From Macrobrachium rosenbergii (Eukaryota > Arthropoda > Malacostraca > Decapoda > Palaemonidae), in NCBI RefSeq assembly GCF_040412425.1, contig NC_089749.1, positions 37,495,570-37,559,569 of the forward strand: 64,000 nucleotides of DNA, written 5' to 3'. Both the position numbers and the translations under genes were made by a program. Below are positions 33,148 to 44,490 of the stretch, piece after piece (position 1 is the stretch's first letter; the number at the start of each line of letters is the position of its first letter). The notes beneath the pieces are model-generated. The model did no database searches. It had not been told where the DNA came from and saw only the letters and a program-made list of their open reading frames with translations.

Positions 33148-35460
33148 TTGCCAGTGGGTACGGCCCATACCACCTGCCATGAGCATACTCCTTGTAAAAT
33201 ACAAGGGAAATTTGCTTGGTTGCCAGATGTGGGCGAGATTTGTAGTATGCTCTTGGCAGCAAGTTTTAAGGACAAAACAGCTGCTTTTAAGCTGTCTCAG
33301 TGGGTCCTAGGTTCAGTAAGGGTGAGGATGGGGAAGATTATATCTTTCCAGCAGCAGATATTTAACCCTTTCACTGAACAACATCAATGTTTGGGCCAAA
33401 ACCCAGTAACATCAATCCCCAATACCTCACAGGTTAACTCCGCGGAGGAAGTAGAGGAATCTTTACATGGGGTTGACATTCTTACTAAAGAATATGAAGT
33501 GGACATTGCCATTGAAATGGCCCTGCTGAACCCAGAAGGCTCAGGGACAAATTTTAGCTAGCCATGGAAGAAACCTTCCAGAAGGAATTTTGTTCCCCAT
33601 GCAGCTATCATTGCTGAATAGGATCTTTCCCCCAAAAGGGGATACTAGGATCCACCTAACTGAAATTACTACATTTTCGGATAGTAACCTACCCAGGACT
33701 TCTGTCCTTTGATTAACAGGCAGTTACAGTTCAGTTGCTGAAGCTCCTTTAGATTGCACAAACTCCCCCAAAAGGATACACAGTTTGCGGCATTTGATCA
33801 ATTCCGTAAGGAAATTCAGTACCATCAAAGATGCCCTTGCCACAGAACGGCAATATATAAGGGGCATGAAGCAGGATTCCGAAGAGGAAAGTAAGTCAGT
33901 CATGTACACTCCAAAGTGCAAAAGTACTACATCCTGTAACCGAAAAGTGAGTGTGGATATAAATGCTGCCCAAACAAGGTCTAATGTTTGAATTCTGACT
34001 GGAAACAACAAAAGGGTCAGTTCGGAATTCAGAACTTCAGATCAAAACAGAATAGGGGCTCCAATACTCACCCCTGATGATACTGATAATCCTTGGCGAG
34101 ACTCCTCAGTGTGCATTTTCTCTCCTGATGGCGAGTATGTAATTAATGAAAGAAAAACTATGACCAAAGTTGTATATGTAGAATTTACAAACAGCAGCAT
34201 TCCCTAATACAGAATGGCACCTGGTACCATCTTCACCAAACATGGAAGACCACTAACAGAAACGGTTTTCTTACCTGTGCCTACAGCATTAAAATCTACA
34301 GAAATCATCCTTTACCAGGTCAATAAAAAATGGGTCTCCACTTCCATTTTGAATAAGACCCAAGTTGCTCACCAAGTAGCCCTAGCCTTCTGTCCCTTCA
34401 CTTTCAAAAATATTAATCAAGTGAAGACAGATTTTCAGAATTGGTAGTGACTAAAAACAAGAGACAATGGCAGAATTAAAACCATCTGCCACAGTCATCC
34501 CAGTTTCAAGAAATTCCACCAAGGAATGGGCAAATCAACCTTTACCAGGTCAACAAAAAATGGATCTCTACTTCTGTTTTGAATAAGACCCAAGTTGCTC
34601 ACCAAGTAGCCCCAGCCTTCTGTCCTTTCACTTTCAAAATTATTAATCACGTGAAGACCGATTTTCAGAATTTGTAGTGACTGAAAACAAGAGACAATGG
34701 CAGAATTAAAACCATCAGCCACAGTCATCCCAGTTTCGGGAAAGTCCACCAAGGAATGGGCAATGCTAAACTCCCTTTTGAAACGAAAAAGCTCCCTAGA
34801 TATAGCTACTCAACAGTTTGGGACCCCTAGGAGAAGACTCTCAGAGGGGACAGCCCCGTCAGAAATTTAGGCTAAGCTCCAACTCCTTACTATTATAACC
34901 TCTACCACCTTGCTGGAAGTTGCCACCAAGAGGCTTCCAGAAGATTCCAGGATAATTTTTGCTGTCGAGGCCAAAAGCCTTATGAGAACCTGATGAGAAG
35001 CACTCTGACTTCCTAGAATGGTGCATAAAAGCACGAATGGAAACATTGGAGGGCTCCATCATATCACTCCAATGTCATTGCATTATTACATTTAACCCCT
35101 TCTGTAAGGACCTGTTTGAGGAGTCTGTTGTGGCTCAATTCAACTTGCATGCCTTCCAACAGAACTGTACAGTGTATGCTCTTCTGGGGAAAGGGGGAAT
35201 TCAGGAAACAAAGAACACAAAATTTCCCTTTACCCATCCCCAAAAAAGGCTCACTTTGATAAAAAATCATATAAGCCTTCAGTCACCCCCAAAAATTTTC
35301 CTCAAAAAACAGGTAGGTGGTCAGAAGGGACAATTCCCTACAAAGGGGCAACCACAACAGCAAGGACATCCTTTTTCACAAGGCCAAAAACCATCTTACA
35401 GGGGAAAAAGGAAAAGCAACACCTGGAATGTCTATCAAAGGCAACAAAGGTAAAGGCAGA
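33148..35460 (+). pseudogene. DIRS gag remains
   Basis: The first frame (33148-33561, 137 codons) carries a cysteine/histidine-rich start followed by a KDKTAAFKLSQWV-like helix and an acidic tail, as in DIRS gag proteins I know from crustaceans. Further pieces lie at 33785-33991, 34214-34447 and 34750-35200, and a basic glycine/glutamine/lysine-rich end at 35280-35450. A 230-bp tandem duplication interrupts it. Confidence 0.6.
34311..34764 (+). repeat. 230-bp tandem duplication within DIRS gag
   Basis: TTTACCAGGTCAA starts at 34311 and again at 34541. The copies are about 95 percent alike by eye and include the same stop codons. Confidence 0.9.
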
Positions 35461-35619
35461 GGAGGAGGCAGATACCAAAAGGAATTGTATGGTTGGGGGT
35501 CAGTTTGGACGACATCACAGACAAAGGAAGTTTTTCCTGTTGAGGGACAGCATTATTTATATGTGCAGAAAGGCCCTGTTAATGGGGCCCATAGAGAAAC
35601 GTGTATACTGGCCACCAAG

Positions 35620-37012
35620 TATGTCTCTTCAGCGTCCTCAAAAAGGATGCCTCCAAAAAGGAGAGTGATCCTCAACCAGTCAACATTGAACAAACACATT
35701 GCTTGCCAAAAGTTTTGAATAATTACCACTGCCTAAGTACATTGAATCATTCCAAAAGGGACTTGGACAGTTTCTATAGATCTGAAAGATGCATACTGGC
35801 ACATCCCTATAGGTGTTCCCCTCTGCTTCTTCCTAAGGTTCCGGATAGGGAAAAGATATGTACAGATTCAAAGTCATGCCCTTAGGGATAAACATTACCT
35901 AAAGAATATTCTACAAAATTAGCAACGGTATTCGTTGGAGAACTGAAACAAAAAGGAATACAACTAATAGCCTACCTAGACAACTAGTTCATCTGGGGGC
36001 CCACAAGAAAAGTGTGCTTGAAAAACGTAAGAGCAATGGTCAACAGACTACAGTCAAAAGGTTTTATTATAAATTTGAAAACATCCCACCTTACACCCAG
36101 CAGACACTTTCAATGGCTGGGACTGTGTTGGGATACTCTTCACGGTTCACGGCCTGTTGTCTCTTCCCATCATGCTCAAAAGAGAATAAGGCAAGTCGCC
36201 AAAAGGCTCCTTGCACAGCCCAGAGTTTCCAGATGGCAATCCGAACGTATGATGGGCCTGCTGCAGTTCACATCAGGAGTAGATCCAATACTTAGATTGC
36301 AAGTAAAAATGTGAGCAAATTCTGGCAATCACACATAAGAAAAAAGATGCGAGACCGACCTCATCAAAAGATTAAAAAAGTTGGAGAGATACTTTGCCCT
36401 TGGATCTGGAAGGAATCTCTGGCGAAACAGGTCACCCTGACTCCTCCGTCTGTGAGTGACAATACACAGATTCTTCGTTGACGGGTTGGAAGGACATGGG
36501 AGAATTGTCAGGTGGCAGGGAGGTGATCAGCTACTCTGAGGAGTTCTCATATCAATTTCCTGGAGCTGATGGCTGTCTTTTTGTCTCAAAAAACTCAAAC
36601 TCCAGAAGAGAGAGACAACATAACTGCAATCTCCTACATCAAGAGATTGCAAGCACGTTCACCTCCTCTCAATATGATAATGCTAGCCATCCTTCAGATG
36701 GTGCAAGCAAGGAAGTGGCACATGTCTGCAATTCACCTCATAGGGGGTGTCATTGTAATAGCAGACTCTCTTATCAAGGAAAACGACAGCCTCAACAGAG
36801 TGGATGTTGGACAACCACTCTTTTCAAACAATAGTCAGCATGCTTCCACAACCGGAAGTGAACTTTTTCACCATGTACAAGAATCACAGACTCCTGATAT
36901 ATGTGTCTCCAAACCTAGACAGTCAAGCAACAGCAAAAGATGCCTTCCTAAAGACTGGAACAAAGGGAGGACGATATCTTTTTCCTCCATTGTCCCAGAT
37001 TTCAAAGGTTTT
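35620..37012 (+). pseudogene. DIRS reverse transcriptase-RNase H, 5' part
   Basis: VILNQSTLNKHI at about 35668, TWTVSIDLKDAYWHIPIG at 35765-35815, then the catalytic site near 35970-35985. That site reads YLDN followed by a stop instead of YLDDW, so it is dead. SKGFIINLKTSHLTP and FQWLGLCWDT follow at 36060-36130. RNase H follows to 37012 with a VDG start near 36475, an ADSL segment near 36760 and YVSPNLDSQATAKDAF at about 36900-36945. The frame is cut after ISKVL by the inserted transposon. Confidence 0.8.
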
Positions 37013-40000
37013 AGTCCATCACATGATTTCCAATAAGGGGGCTAAATTTCAAGTTTGTTGGCCCCTCTGTTTAGCTCACTTTTTTGGTATCAAACTATAG
37101 GAAAATATGTCTACTATCCATTTCCGCCTGTTTCCAGGTCTGCAGTTACCCTGAAATATGTCTAATTTCATGATTTTTACACCTACCCTATACACATATT
37201 TTTCTCCTGATTTACAGCTAATTTTTGGGTTTTACAGTGCCTATGACTAATATTTGAATGATTTCACTATTATTGTGAAGGTCTTTAAATTTCCTACAAA
37301 TCTTCATCATTAAATTTTGAATTTGGCAAAAAAATTTCTTCAATAAACATTAACACAATTTATGATAAAATCAGTATTTTTATCTTAATTTTACTTTTTT
37401 CATAGCTTTTCTTTAAAATATTGATATCTGATAACCGTGTATTATTCAAAATTCTAAGATCTTTCAAATGCAATTAACAATGCTCTAATTCTAATAGTTT
37501 TGACATGGAAACAATATGAAATATAGTAATAATGTTACACAATTTTTGGTTTTATTAGTTTTACTTCTCCAAACTTTCTACACACACAAGTAGGTATATT
37601 AGGAATATTTTGATAAGATTTTAACTGGAAAAGTTCATTCTATTATTGACCGTAAAAAGGGCTATGGGTGCTTAAAAGGCTTTACCTTAAAATTCTTCTT
37701 TCCTTTCTCTTTGTAAGCAATAGTCTTCAGGTGATGGTGAAGAATCCACAGTAAATGCAGAGTATTGTAGAAGCTAGTAGAATATGCATGATTAGAATGG
37801 CTTCTTTTGATATGCATCCTCCCGTAATTACTCCTACTAATTCTCAAGTAGACTTTTCAAAGTGTCTTTGTCATAAAGAGGGTACAACTGGTAAATTGAT
37901 TCCGTTCTCCATAGTCAGCTGGCGTGCTTTCTACAATGCAGCCAGGGAAAGAAATGATGAAATCTATAAATGTTTGAAGGACATATTGGACAATGGACCA
38001 TTAGGCGTCTACCATTGGACCTGCTATCAGGCCTACACAAATCGAGATCACATTGCAAGGCTCAAAAGACAAAGGGATGAGAACTTTATTGAACCTGCTG
38101 ACAATGAAGACCTACAACCATTCAAACGGTACCACCATTCCAAGGCCAGCTCCCTGTTCAAACTCTATGTGATCTGTCAGACTAGGAAGTATAATAAAGC
38201 CAAAAAGAACATTCTGCCCCTAGTTCAGCGCATGACTTTTGAAGCTGGAAATAGAATCCTTCAGGCTATAAGATTGCGAGAAGATGAGCGTATAGTGCGT
38301 GAACTTTCTGACAGTGATCCAATTGCAACTGAAGTGTACTACCATCATAGTTGTTATGTTTGGTACACCAAAAAGAGATCATTAGATGCTCTTAAAAAAT
38401 GTGAAGCACCAAAGGCAAAGGATCCATATGAAGAAGCATACACCTCAGTGTAAAAGTGGTCAAAAGAGACGTGCTTAGTGGGCACAAAACAATGTCAATG
38501 AGCATTCTTTTAGATCATTTCAATACTCACCTAGTAGCACATGGCAAAAAAGCTCCAAATTACAAATCATACAAACTCAAGAACCGCTTGCTTAAAACCT
38601 TTCGAAAACAACTTTCATTTTGCCAACCTGGCAAAAAGAATGAATCAGAGATTTTGTTTTTATCAGGAATTCCTAGAGGGCAAATTGTTGAAGCAGGTTT
38701 GCTACTTGCTGATACCATAAGGCCTGACTTTGACTCTGAGTATTCTGAAAATGAAGCCAAAACGGACCCTAGTCCTATTACCAGGGCAGATCTCTACCAT
38801 GTGGCAAAGCATCTTAGAGGTGAATTAAAGAAGTAGAAAAATCTAATGATAGATGTTTCTTCAGTTGACGTGACCTTAGGTAAAGCTCATTTGCCAGAAC
38901 AGGTTTACAACTTCCTTGTTTGGATGATGTCTCCAGACGAGTTTGGTGGGGGTGAAATGGAGACTGTGGAACCAGATTTACACAGAAGAGTCATGGCTGT
39001 TGGACAGGATCTCATGTAAAATGTGTCCAAAGGGAGAGCCAAAATACCAAAACATGTCTCATTAAGCATGACCATAAAACAATCTGACTGGAAGCTCCCA
39101 GCTTGTGACCATTTTAAACAGATTTGGACACACAATTTCCCACACTGAGTTGCTTGAGTCAGAATCTGCTTTGGCCCAAAAACAGACAAAAAAAGAGAAA
39201 GGTGGAGTATTATTGCCAAGTAATATCCTGCCAAATGTGTTCACAACTTTCTGCTGGGACAGTAATGACCTCAATGAGCAAACTCTCAGTGGCAGTAACA
39301 CAACCCATTGTACAAATGGCATCCTCATACAATGCAGAGTCCACACTTGTGAACCTCCACCAGATCCATCAGGTGACAGTGACAAGCAGCAAGTAACAGC
39401 AACAAATGACCTTGTTAGATGTTTTATACCTATCTCTCAAAGTCAGAGACATGGCCCAGGATTGCTGAATGTTGACATCAAAAGAGGATTTAATTTATAA
39501 GTTTTCAATGAACCTCACAAGCTGAATATTGGGTGGTTCCTACTTCGCCTGCTGCTAGATTCTGGAAATTTATTTGCTGCGAGCAATCATCAACACCTGA
39601 ACCTGGTGAACCAAGTCCAAGTGGTCATGGCTGGACTGTGACTAATGATTCTTTATCCATTTACTGGACAGACAAAGGACCAGCTCCAAAAGTACTGATG
39701 GATTATGCCCTGATGGAATATACCCTGACTAAACATTGCAGTTGCAGGGACTTGAACCTGCCCTGTACTGATGCATGCCAATGGACCAGGGAATGTGCAA
39801 ACAGAGTTGTGCATTCTTGTGAAACAAATGCAGATGTTGAGAGTGATGAGGAGGGCACTGAGGACTAGTGCACCATTAAAATGATATACTGTATGTCATA
39901 CTTTAATGATGCTACAGTTCGCACATGGCAACGTGTTTATGACATAATGTGCCAAATGAATACCACTTTTAACAATGAAAAATTCATATTGATAGGTTTA

Positions 40001-40559
40001 CCTGTATCACTGTCTGTGAAGAGAAGGTACTTTTCAGTTTGCCATTACACAATAAATTATATATTTTTTTATATATTCGGTACATCAAGTTTTTTCCTGA
40101 TTATGATCAAGAAAATTACCAAGTGTTCTATTTCAAGCCAGAAAAGCTGTATCTAACATGTTAGTTTATTCATTAATCTTTTTACAGTATATATCTCCTT
40201 TATTTCACAAGCTATAAATGTGAGACAAGCATGAAACCCAATTAACTTCTGGAAAAAATCATTACTAGAAATGTTTTCAGCAAGGAATAAATAAATTTAT
40301 TTCAGATATGCAATAGTTTTCATTACTTTGTTTGGAGAACACGTTCAAAACCAAATATGCTGTTTCTTAACTGCTGTGCAAAAATGCCTGTAGGGCAGAT
40401 GTAAAAATCATGAAATTAGACATGTTTCAGGGTAACTGCTGACCTGGAAACAGGCAGAAATGAACAGCAGACTTATTTTCCTACATACTGGTACCAAGAA
40501 AGTGAGATAAACAGGGGGGGCGCAATGAACTCAGAATTTTGGGGTCTCAGGTGATACTA
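37013..40559 (+). mobile_element. TIR DNA transposon, superfamily not assigned, 3547 bp
   Basis: Terminal inverted repeats 37013-37190 and 40391-40559 share CCTGTTTCCAGGTC, AGTTACCCTGAAA, TGTCTAATTTCATGATTTTTAC and a CTCACTTT(C/T)TTGGTA segment, with indels. TTTT flanks both sides (37009-37012, 40560-40563). Taking out the element and one TTTT rejoins the DIRS frame without loss or gain, so the boundaries are well supported; a 3-bp TTT duplication with the element starting at T is equally possible. The interior carries one broken protein gene on +. Confidence 0.85.
37755..39868 (+). pseudogene. Transposon protein with paired zinc modules and CXC tail
   Basis: A run of frames (37755-38453; 38456-38836 continuing past stops at 38837 and about 39018; 39105-39500; 39533-39868) forms one product of roughly 690 residues if breaks are ignored. 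N-terminus: CLCHK...HWTCYQAYT, then a second like module, VICQ...HHSCYVWYT, each C-x2-C (or remnant) and H-x2-C. The middle holds LNRFGHTISHTELLESESAL, then FCWDSNDLNEQTLSG and TTHCTNG. C-terminus: a GW...IYWTD segment and a cysteine row CSCRDLNLPCTDACQWTREC resembling a CXC domain. I recall proteins of this shape as unnamed predictions in crustacean and cnidarian genomes. Transposase role is inferred from position between the inverted repeats. Confidence 0.6.
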
Positions 40560-41640
40560 TTTTGAGCAAACTTCTAACCTTCAAAGGATCAGCTTACTTA
40601 ATAGCCCCAAATTGGCCAAACAGGCATTGGTTCCTATTGCTTCAACAGTGGACGACAAGATCAATTTCACTATTGTCCGCTGTTCTATCCCAGACAGTAG
40701 GAGGGAAAGTTGTTTATGCATCCTCCTTTCTGAGCCAAGACCTCCACATATGGATTTTTAAAAAATATCTATTGTGAAAATTACTCACCCAACATTGCTA
40801 GGTACCTAGTGCAAAACTTACGGACATCATCTATCTGACAATACCAGTCCATATGGAAGATATGGATAGATTATATCCACACTGAGAGCCCAGTTGAGAT
40901 TTCTATAAGAAACATTTTTTATTTTTCTTATACAGTATACCCTTTTGAAGACAAATGCCTTGTGGTTACAACACTCATGGCATACAAGGCTGTATTAATG
41001 GAACCCTTGCTTTATGGATTTGGGATTGACTTCAGTATAAAAGTTGTTGCTTCCCTTTTGCAGTCTTTTGCTCTACATAACAAGGCCCGCTCCCGAAAGG
41101 CTTCCAGCTACTTGGTCCCTGAACAAGGTGCTTAGACTCCTATCAACCCCTCAATTCTGCGGGACCCAATACAATCACAATGCATATTCTACAAAAGGCA
41201 ATCTTCTTGATTGCATTAACATCAGGAGCTCGTACTAGTGAACTGGGCTCTCTTAGACAGGGACGAGGCATCATGCAAACAACTGACCATCAATTAGTAT
41301 TGTCCCCTGGCCCAACATTCCTGGCCAAGAATGAGGATCCTTTAAAAAGGAAATCTATTCTTATAAGAAAACTCAATTTTGCAGACAAGACATTATGCCC
41401 GGTTCAAGCATTTAAGGTTTCCTAGAAGTCATGGCAGACATCCCAGAGGGTCCTATTTTCCTACACCCTAGCACAAACTAACCACTCTCCCTACAAGGGC
41501 TGAGAATGATTATAGTGTTTCTCATTAAAAAGGCAAATCCACACTCCTTTCCTAGGTCACATGATATTAGGAAAGTAAGTACGTCGTTGGCCTTCTTCAG
41601 AAATGTCTCTTTCGAAGAGTCTCCAAATGTACCGAGTGGT
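40560..41640 (+). pseudogene. DIRS RNase H end and tyrosine recombinase
   Basis: SKLLTFKGSAYLIAPNWPNRHWF (40563-40632) continues the protein broken at 37012. The recombinase follows: ALTSGARTSELGSL at about 41212-41255 contains the first catalytic arginine, with GPTFLAKNEDPLKR at 41310-41355. SHDIRK at about 41556-41574 supplies the H-x-x-R motif. The region where the nucleophilic tyrosine should lie (after about 41630) is frameshifted and I cannot find it. The enzyme would resolve circular DNA into the host site in an intact element; here it is dead. Confidence 0.75.
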
Positions 41641-41750
41641 CGTCAGTAAATTAATGCCATATGCTCGAACAAATTCGACTACACTGTGTATTAGTGCTAT
41701 GGCAGAAAACCAGGGGTCTTATTGACGGTGAGTGTGTTAGCTATCTCTGG

Positions 41751-42039
41751 GGGAAGGGCGACACTACTGCAACCAAACTCAGCATGCTTAGGTAAGCCAA
41801 TGTAGAACTACATCCTGAAACGTAAGTTTGTGCATAGTTTCTTGTTCCTTGGTACCAAAACCTGGAGAGTATTTGGAATAAAAAATGGGACTTGAAATCT
41901 GTGGCTTGACCTCGGACCCGAAATGTTATTTCCTTTGGGGTGTTGGAATTAAAAATTGAGAGCTTAAGCCCTTTTTGTCACCTGTCAATTTCTTTGTAAA
42001 GCTCCTTGAGGATGAAACAAGCGACTAGCTATCAAAAAG
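41751..42039. other. Unassigned DNA between DIRS and MITE
   Basis: No structure recognised; may include the right terminal part of the DIRS element. Confidence 0.4.
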
Positions 42040-42485
42040 AGGTTTTGACATAGGAAAAACCTATTTTTGGCAGTCGCTGTTGAGTCCCCAAAACCCTCCC
42101 ATTTCCCTGATGAAAAGGCATGGGATTTGGGCAAGGGATCATCCTTCATTGACCAACAGAGAGTAATGGCTCCTTGGTCTTCAACTGCCCGGTTGTAAAC
42201 AAGAGGGTGGATGCGCATTAGTCACTTCTCTTTCTTGCAGGTTCTTTTGACGTTGGAAAAACTGGGTTCAAGGGAAAGTGCCCTCTCATCTTTGAGTCCA
42301 TTATATACTCCATCACATGTTGTAATGTTAATCATTACGACACAACACCTGGCCAAAAAGACCAACTAGAAGAGAATTCTTTGATATTAGTTTGGTCACC
42401 GTAGAGCTCTGGTAGACCATGGAAGGTAACTCCTTGAGGACTCAACAGCGACTACCAAAAATAGGTTTTTCCTACGTCAAAACCT
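42040..42485. mobile_element. 446-bp MITE with ~46-bp terminal inverted repeats
   Basis: Left end AGGTTTTGACATAGGAAAAA through GTCGCTGTTGAGTCC (42040-42088) mirrors the right end (42438-42485) with three or so differences. There is no coding capacity. The interior matches 30536-30830 in reverse orientation. Confidence 0.88.
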
Positions 42486-43379
42486 GTTTTTTTTTATTGC
42501 CTATCATAATTTCAAATGATTAATAAACTAAATTAGGCAGATATTTGTGTACCTGCTACTTCACATCTCTAGTTGTCATACAGTCTTAAAGATCACAAGC
42601 AGTTATGAAGCGCCTCTAGTTTATTCAGATATTAATATTTACTTCGGGGGTAATTTCTTCATGCAGGTATGCAGGTTTGTATATTGTTAACATACTGGCT
42701 AACTGTGTTTGCGTGTTTTCTTAGTGCCTTTAGTTTATAATTATTTTGGTATGTTTATATATAAATTTAATTCATAAACATTCTCCAATTTATGGTAAAT
42801 GAAAAGCACTGAATTATTTCCAAATCTCCAATTTATGATAAATGAATTATTTCTATAGTTTTTCTTTATTTTTTCATATTGAAATATTCATGAAATATTT
42901 CTCCAACTTTTGACTTGTTGGAAAAGTGGTGAAATGAGGCACAGCTATATTTTCATATTGTTTGTGTATAGAATATACAAGTTTTGTTTGATACTCTACA
43001 TTAAAAAGAGGGTATCCAATTATACTTAGCCAAAAAATATTGATATAGGGCCACAGGGTGAGCAGCTTTGCTTCCATTAGGAACATAACCCTCTCTTTTA
43101 ATTTTAAACACAGCTTGATTGAAGTTACTTTCCTTTATGATCGGTCATGGTGGAACTATCCAATTGGAAAAATAGGGACAAATCTACCAGGAAGTTGGCA
43201 AGTAATATCACCAAGAACAAAAATCCCTGATTCACCAGACAAGATCCAAGTCTAAAAGCAACTAAACGATGGATGGATTGAGAGCCAAATGACACTTATC
43301 TGGCATCATAAACTTTACAGTCCAATTTTATGATATCAATTTTAAAACAACTGGAAATTAAATCAATGATAAATGCGTA
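42486..43379. other. Unassigned AT-rich DNA
   Basis: No gene or repeat recognised. Confidence 0.5.
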
Positions 43380-44350
43380 AACAAATTACACTAATTAAAC
43401 TTACTACGACCAGCTTCTGTTTTACACTTCACCATACCACTGGCAACCACATATCTGTTGTCCCCTACCACAAATTTGAGAAAGGAATCGATCTTCAAGT
43501 CCCTCAAGACTTGGGAATTCACTGAATGCATTGTCTACAGCCATGGATACCAGGAAATCATTTAACGAATGCCTAAAGTCATAGGTACCACACAGTCGTT
43601 GCGATATGGCTGGCATCCATCAATTATTAAGAGCTTTTATGTTAAACAAGTGTGTCCAAGATGAAGTCAACAGAGAGTCGTCTCCCACCTTCTGGGCATG
43701 CTGTTATACTTCCCATGGAAATATGACTTATGATCTCCCTCATCATATTGTGGCCTATGGAATTCCAATGTTGCTGCCAAATCAGAAAGACTTCTGCTTT
43801 TGCTAATCTGTCTGCCTCTTCATTTCCCGAAACACCTAGGTACATAAGTTTGAGCCAGCAAAACTGCACCTTTATGCCTCTACTTTGATAATGTAAAGTG
43901 ATGAATTAAAATCTTTTAGAGTTGGCAAAACACTCATTGCATCACTAAAAATGCCATAATTACCTTCCTTCATAATTGCTATTTTCTCAGATTGCCATAC
44001 AGCTCTACTGTTATCATAAATGATCTGAAGGGAGTGGAAGCCTACAATCAAAAGCATTATTATTCACCTCAAATACAAAACCAGCACTGGATTTGAAGCC
44101 ATCTGCCAATACAAAATTGGTATCGCAATGCATGTAAATGTTCCACAAAAATTACAGGCCTTCTTCCATCAAGTTGCTTTTTAAACCCAGTGGAGTACTG
44201 ATTAAAGTAGATTCTGGAAGTTTCCTGGGATGGGTAAGTGGTAACTTAAAAGGCAGCAAAGCAGTTTTGGAAAGATTCAAATTACAGCCTTTGTGGGCAT
44301 AGAAGACTTTTTTTTCCCTAAAATAAGTCTACGAAATTTAACATGCATCC
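43380..44350 (-). pseudogene. Non-LTR retrotransposon RNase H relic (Jockey-type)
   Basis: On minus, LADGFKSSAGFVFE (about 44125-44080) is followed by an AELYGNL segment, FSDAMSVLPTLKDFNS (43960-43900) and YLGVSGNEEADRLAKA (43843-43796). These are the DGS, E, D and D regions of RNase H as found at the C-terminus of Jockey-superfamily pol. The first aspartate is kept but the serine is altered. Several frameshifts and stops are present. It may be the 3' end of the same family as 52495-55900. Confidence 0.7.
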
Positions 44351-44422
44351 TAGACATTATCATAATACAAGATGAAGGGTATCTTTGCTAGACAGTGATC
44401 AAAACTCCTGAAAATGACCTTT

Positions 44423-44490
44423 GAAAGAAGTGTGTAAATTATACTTATGCAGAATGGAAAGAAGTGTGTAAATTATACTTATGCAGAATG
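44423..44490. repeat. 34-bp tandem duplication
   Basis: GAAAGAAGTGTGTAAATTAT starts at 44423 and 44457. The two copies are identical over 34 bp. Confidence 0.95.

Larger units (their letters stand above)
33110..41750 (+). mobile_element. DIRS-like tyrosine-recombinase retroelement, broken
   Basis: Order on +: cysteine-rich gag, reverse transcriptase, RNase H, then tyrosine recombinase, the DIRS layout with no aspartic protease or DDE integrase. It is split by the transposon at 37013-40559. Terminal repeats were not delimited. All modules carry stops or frameshifts. Confidence 0.82.
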
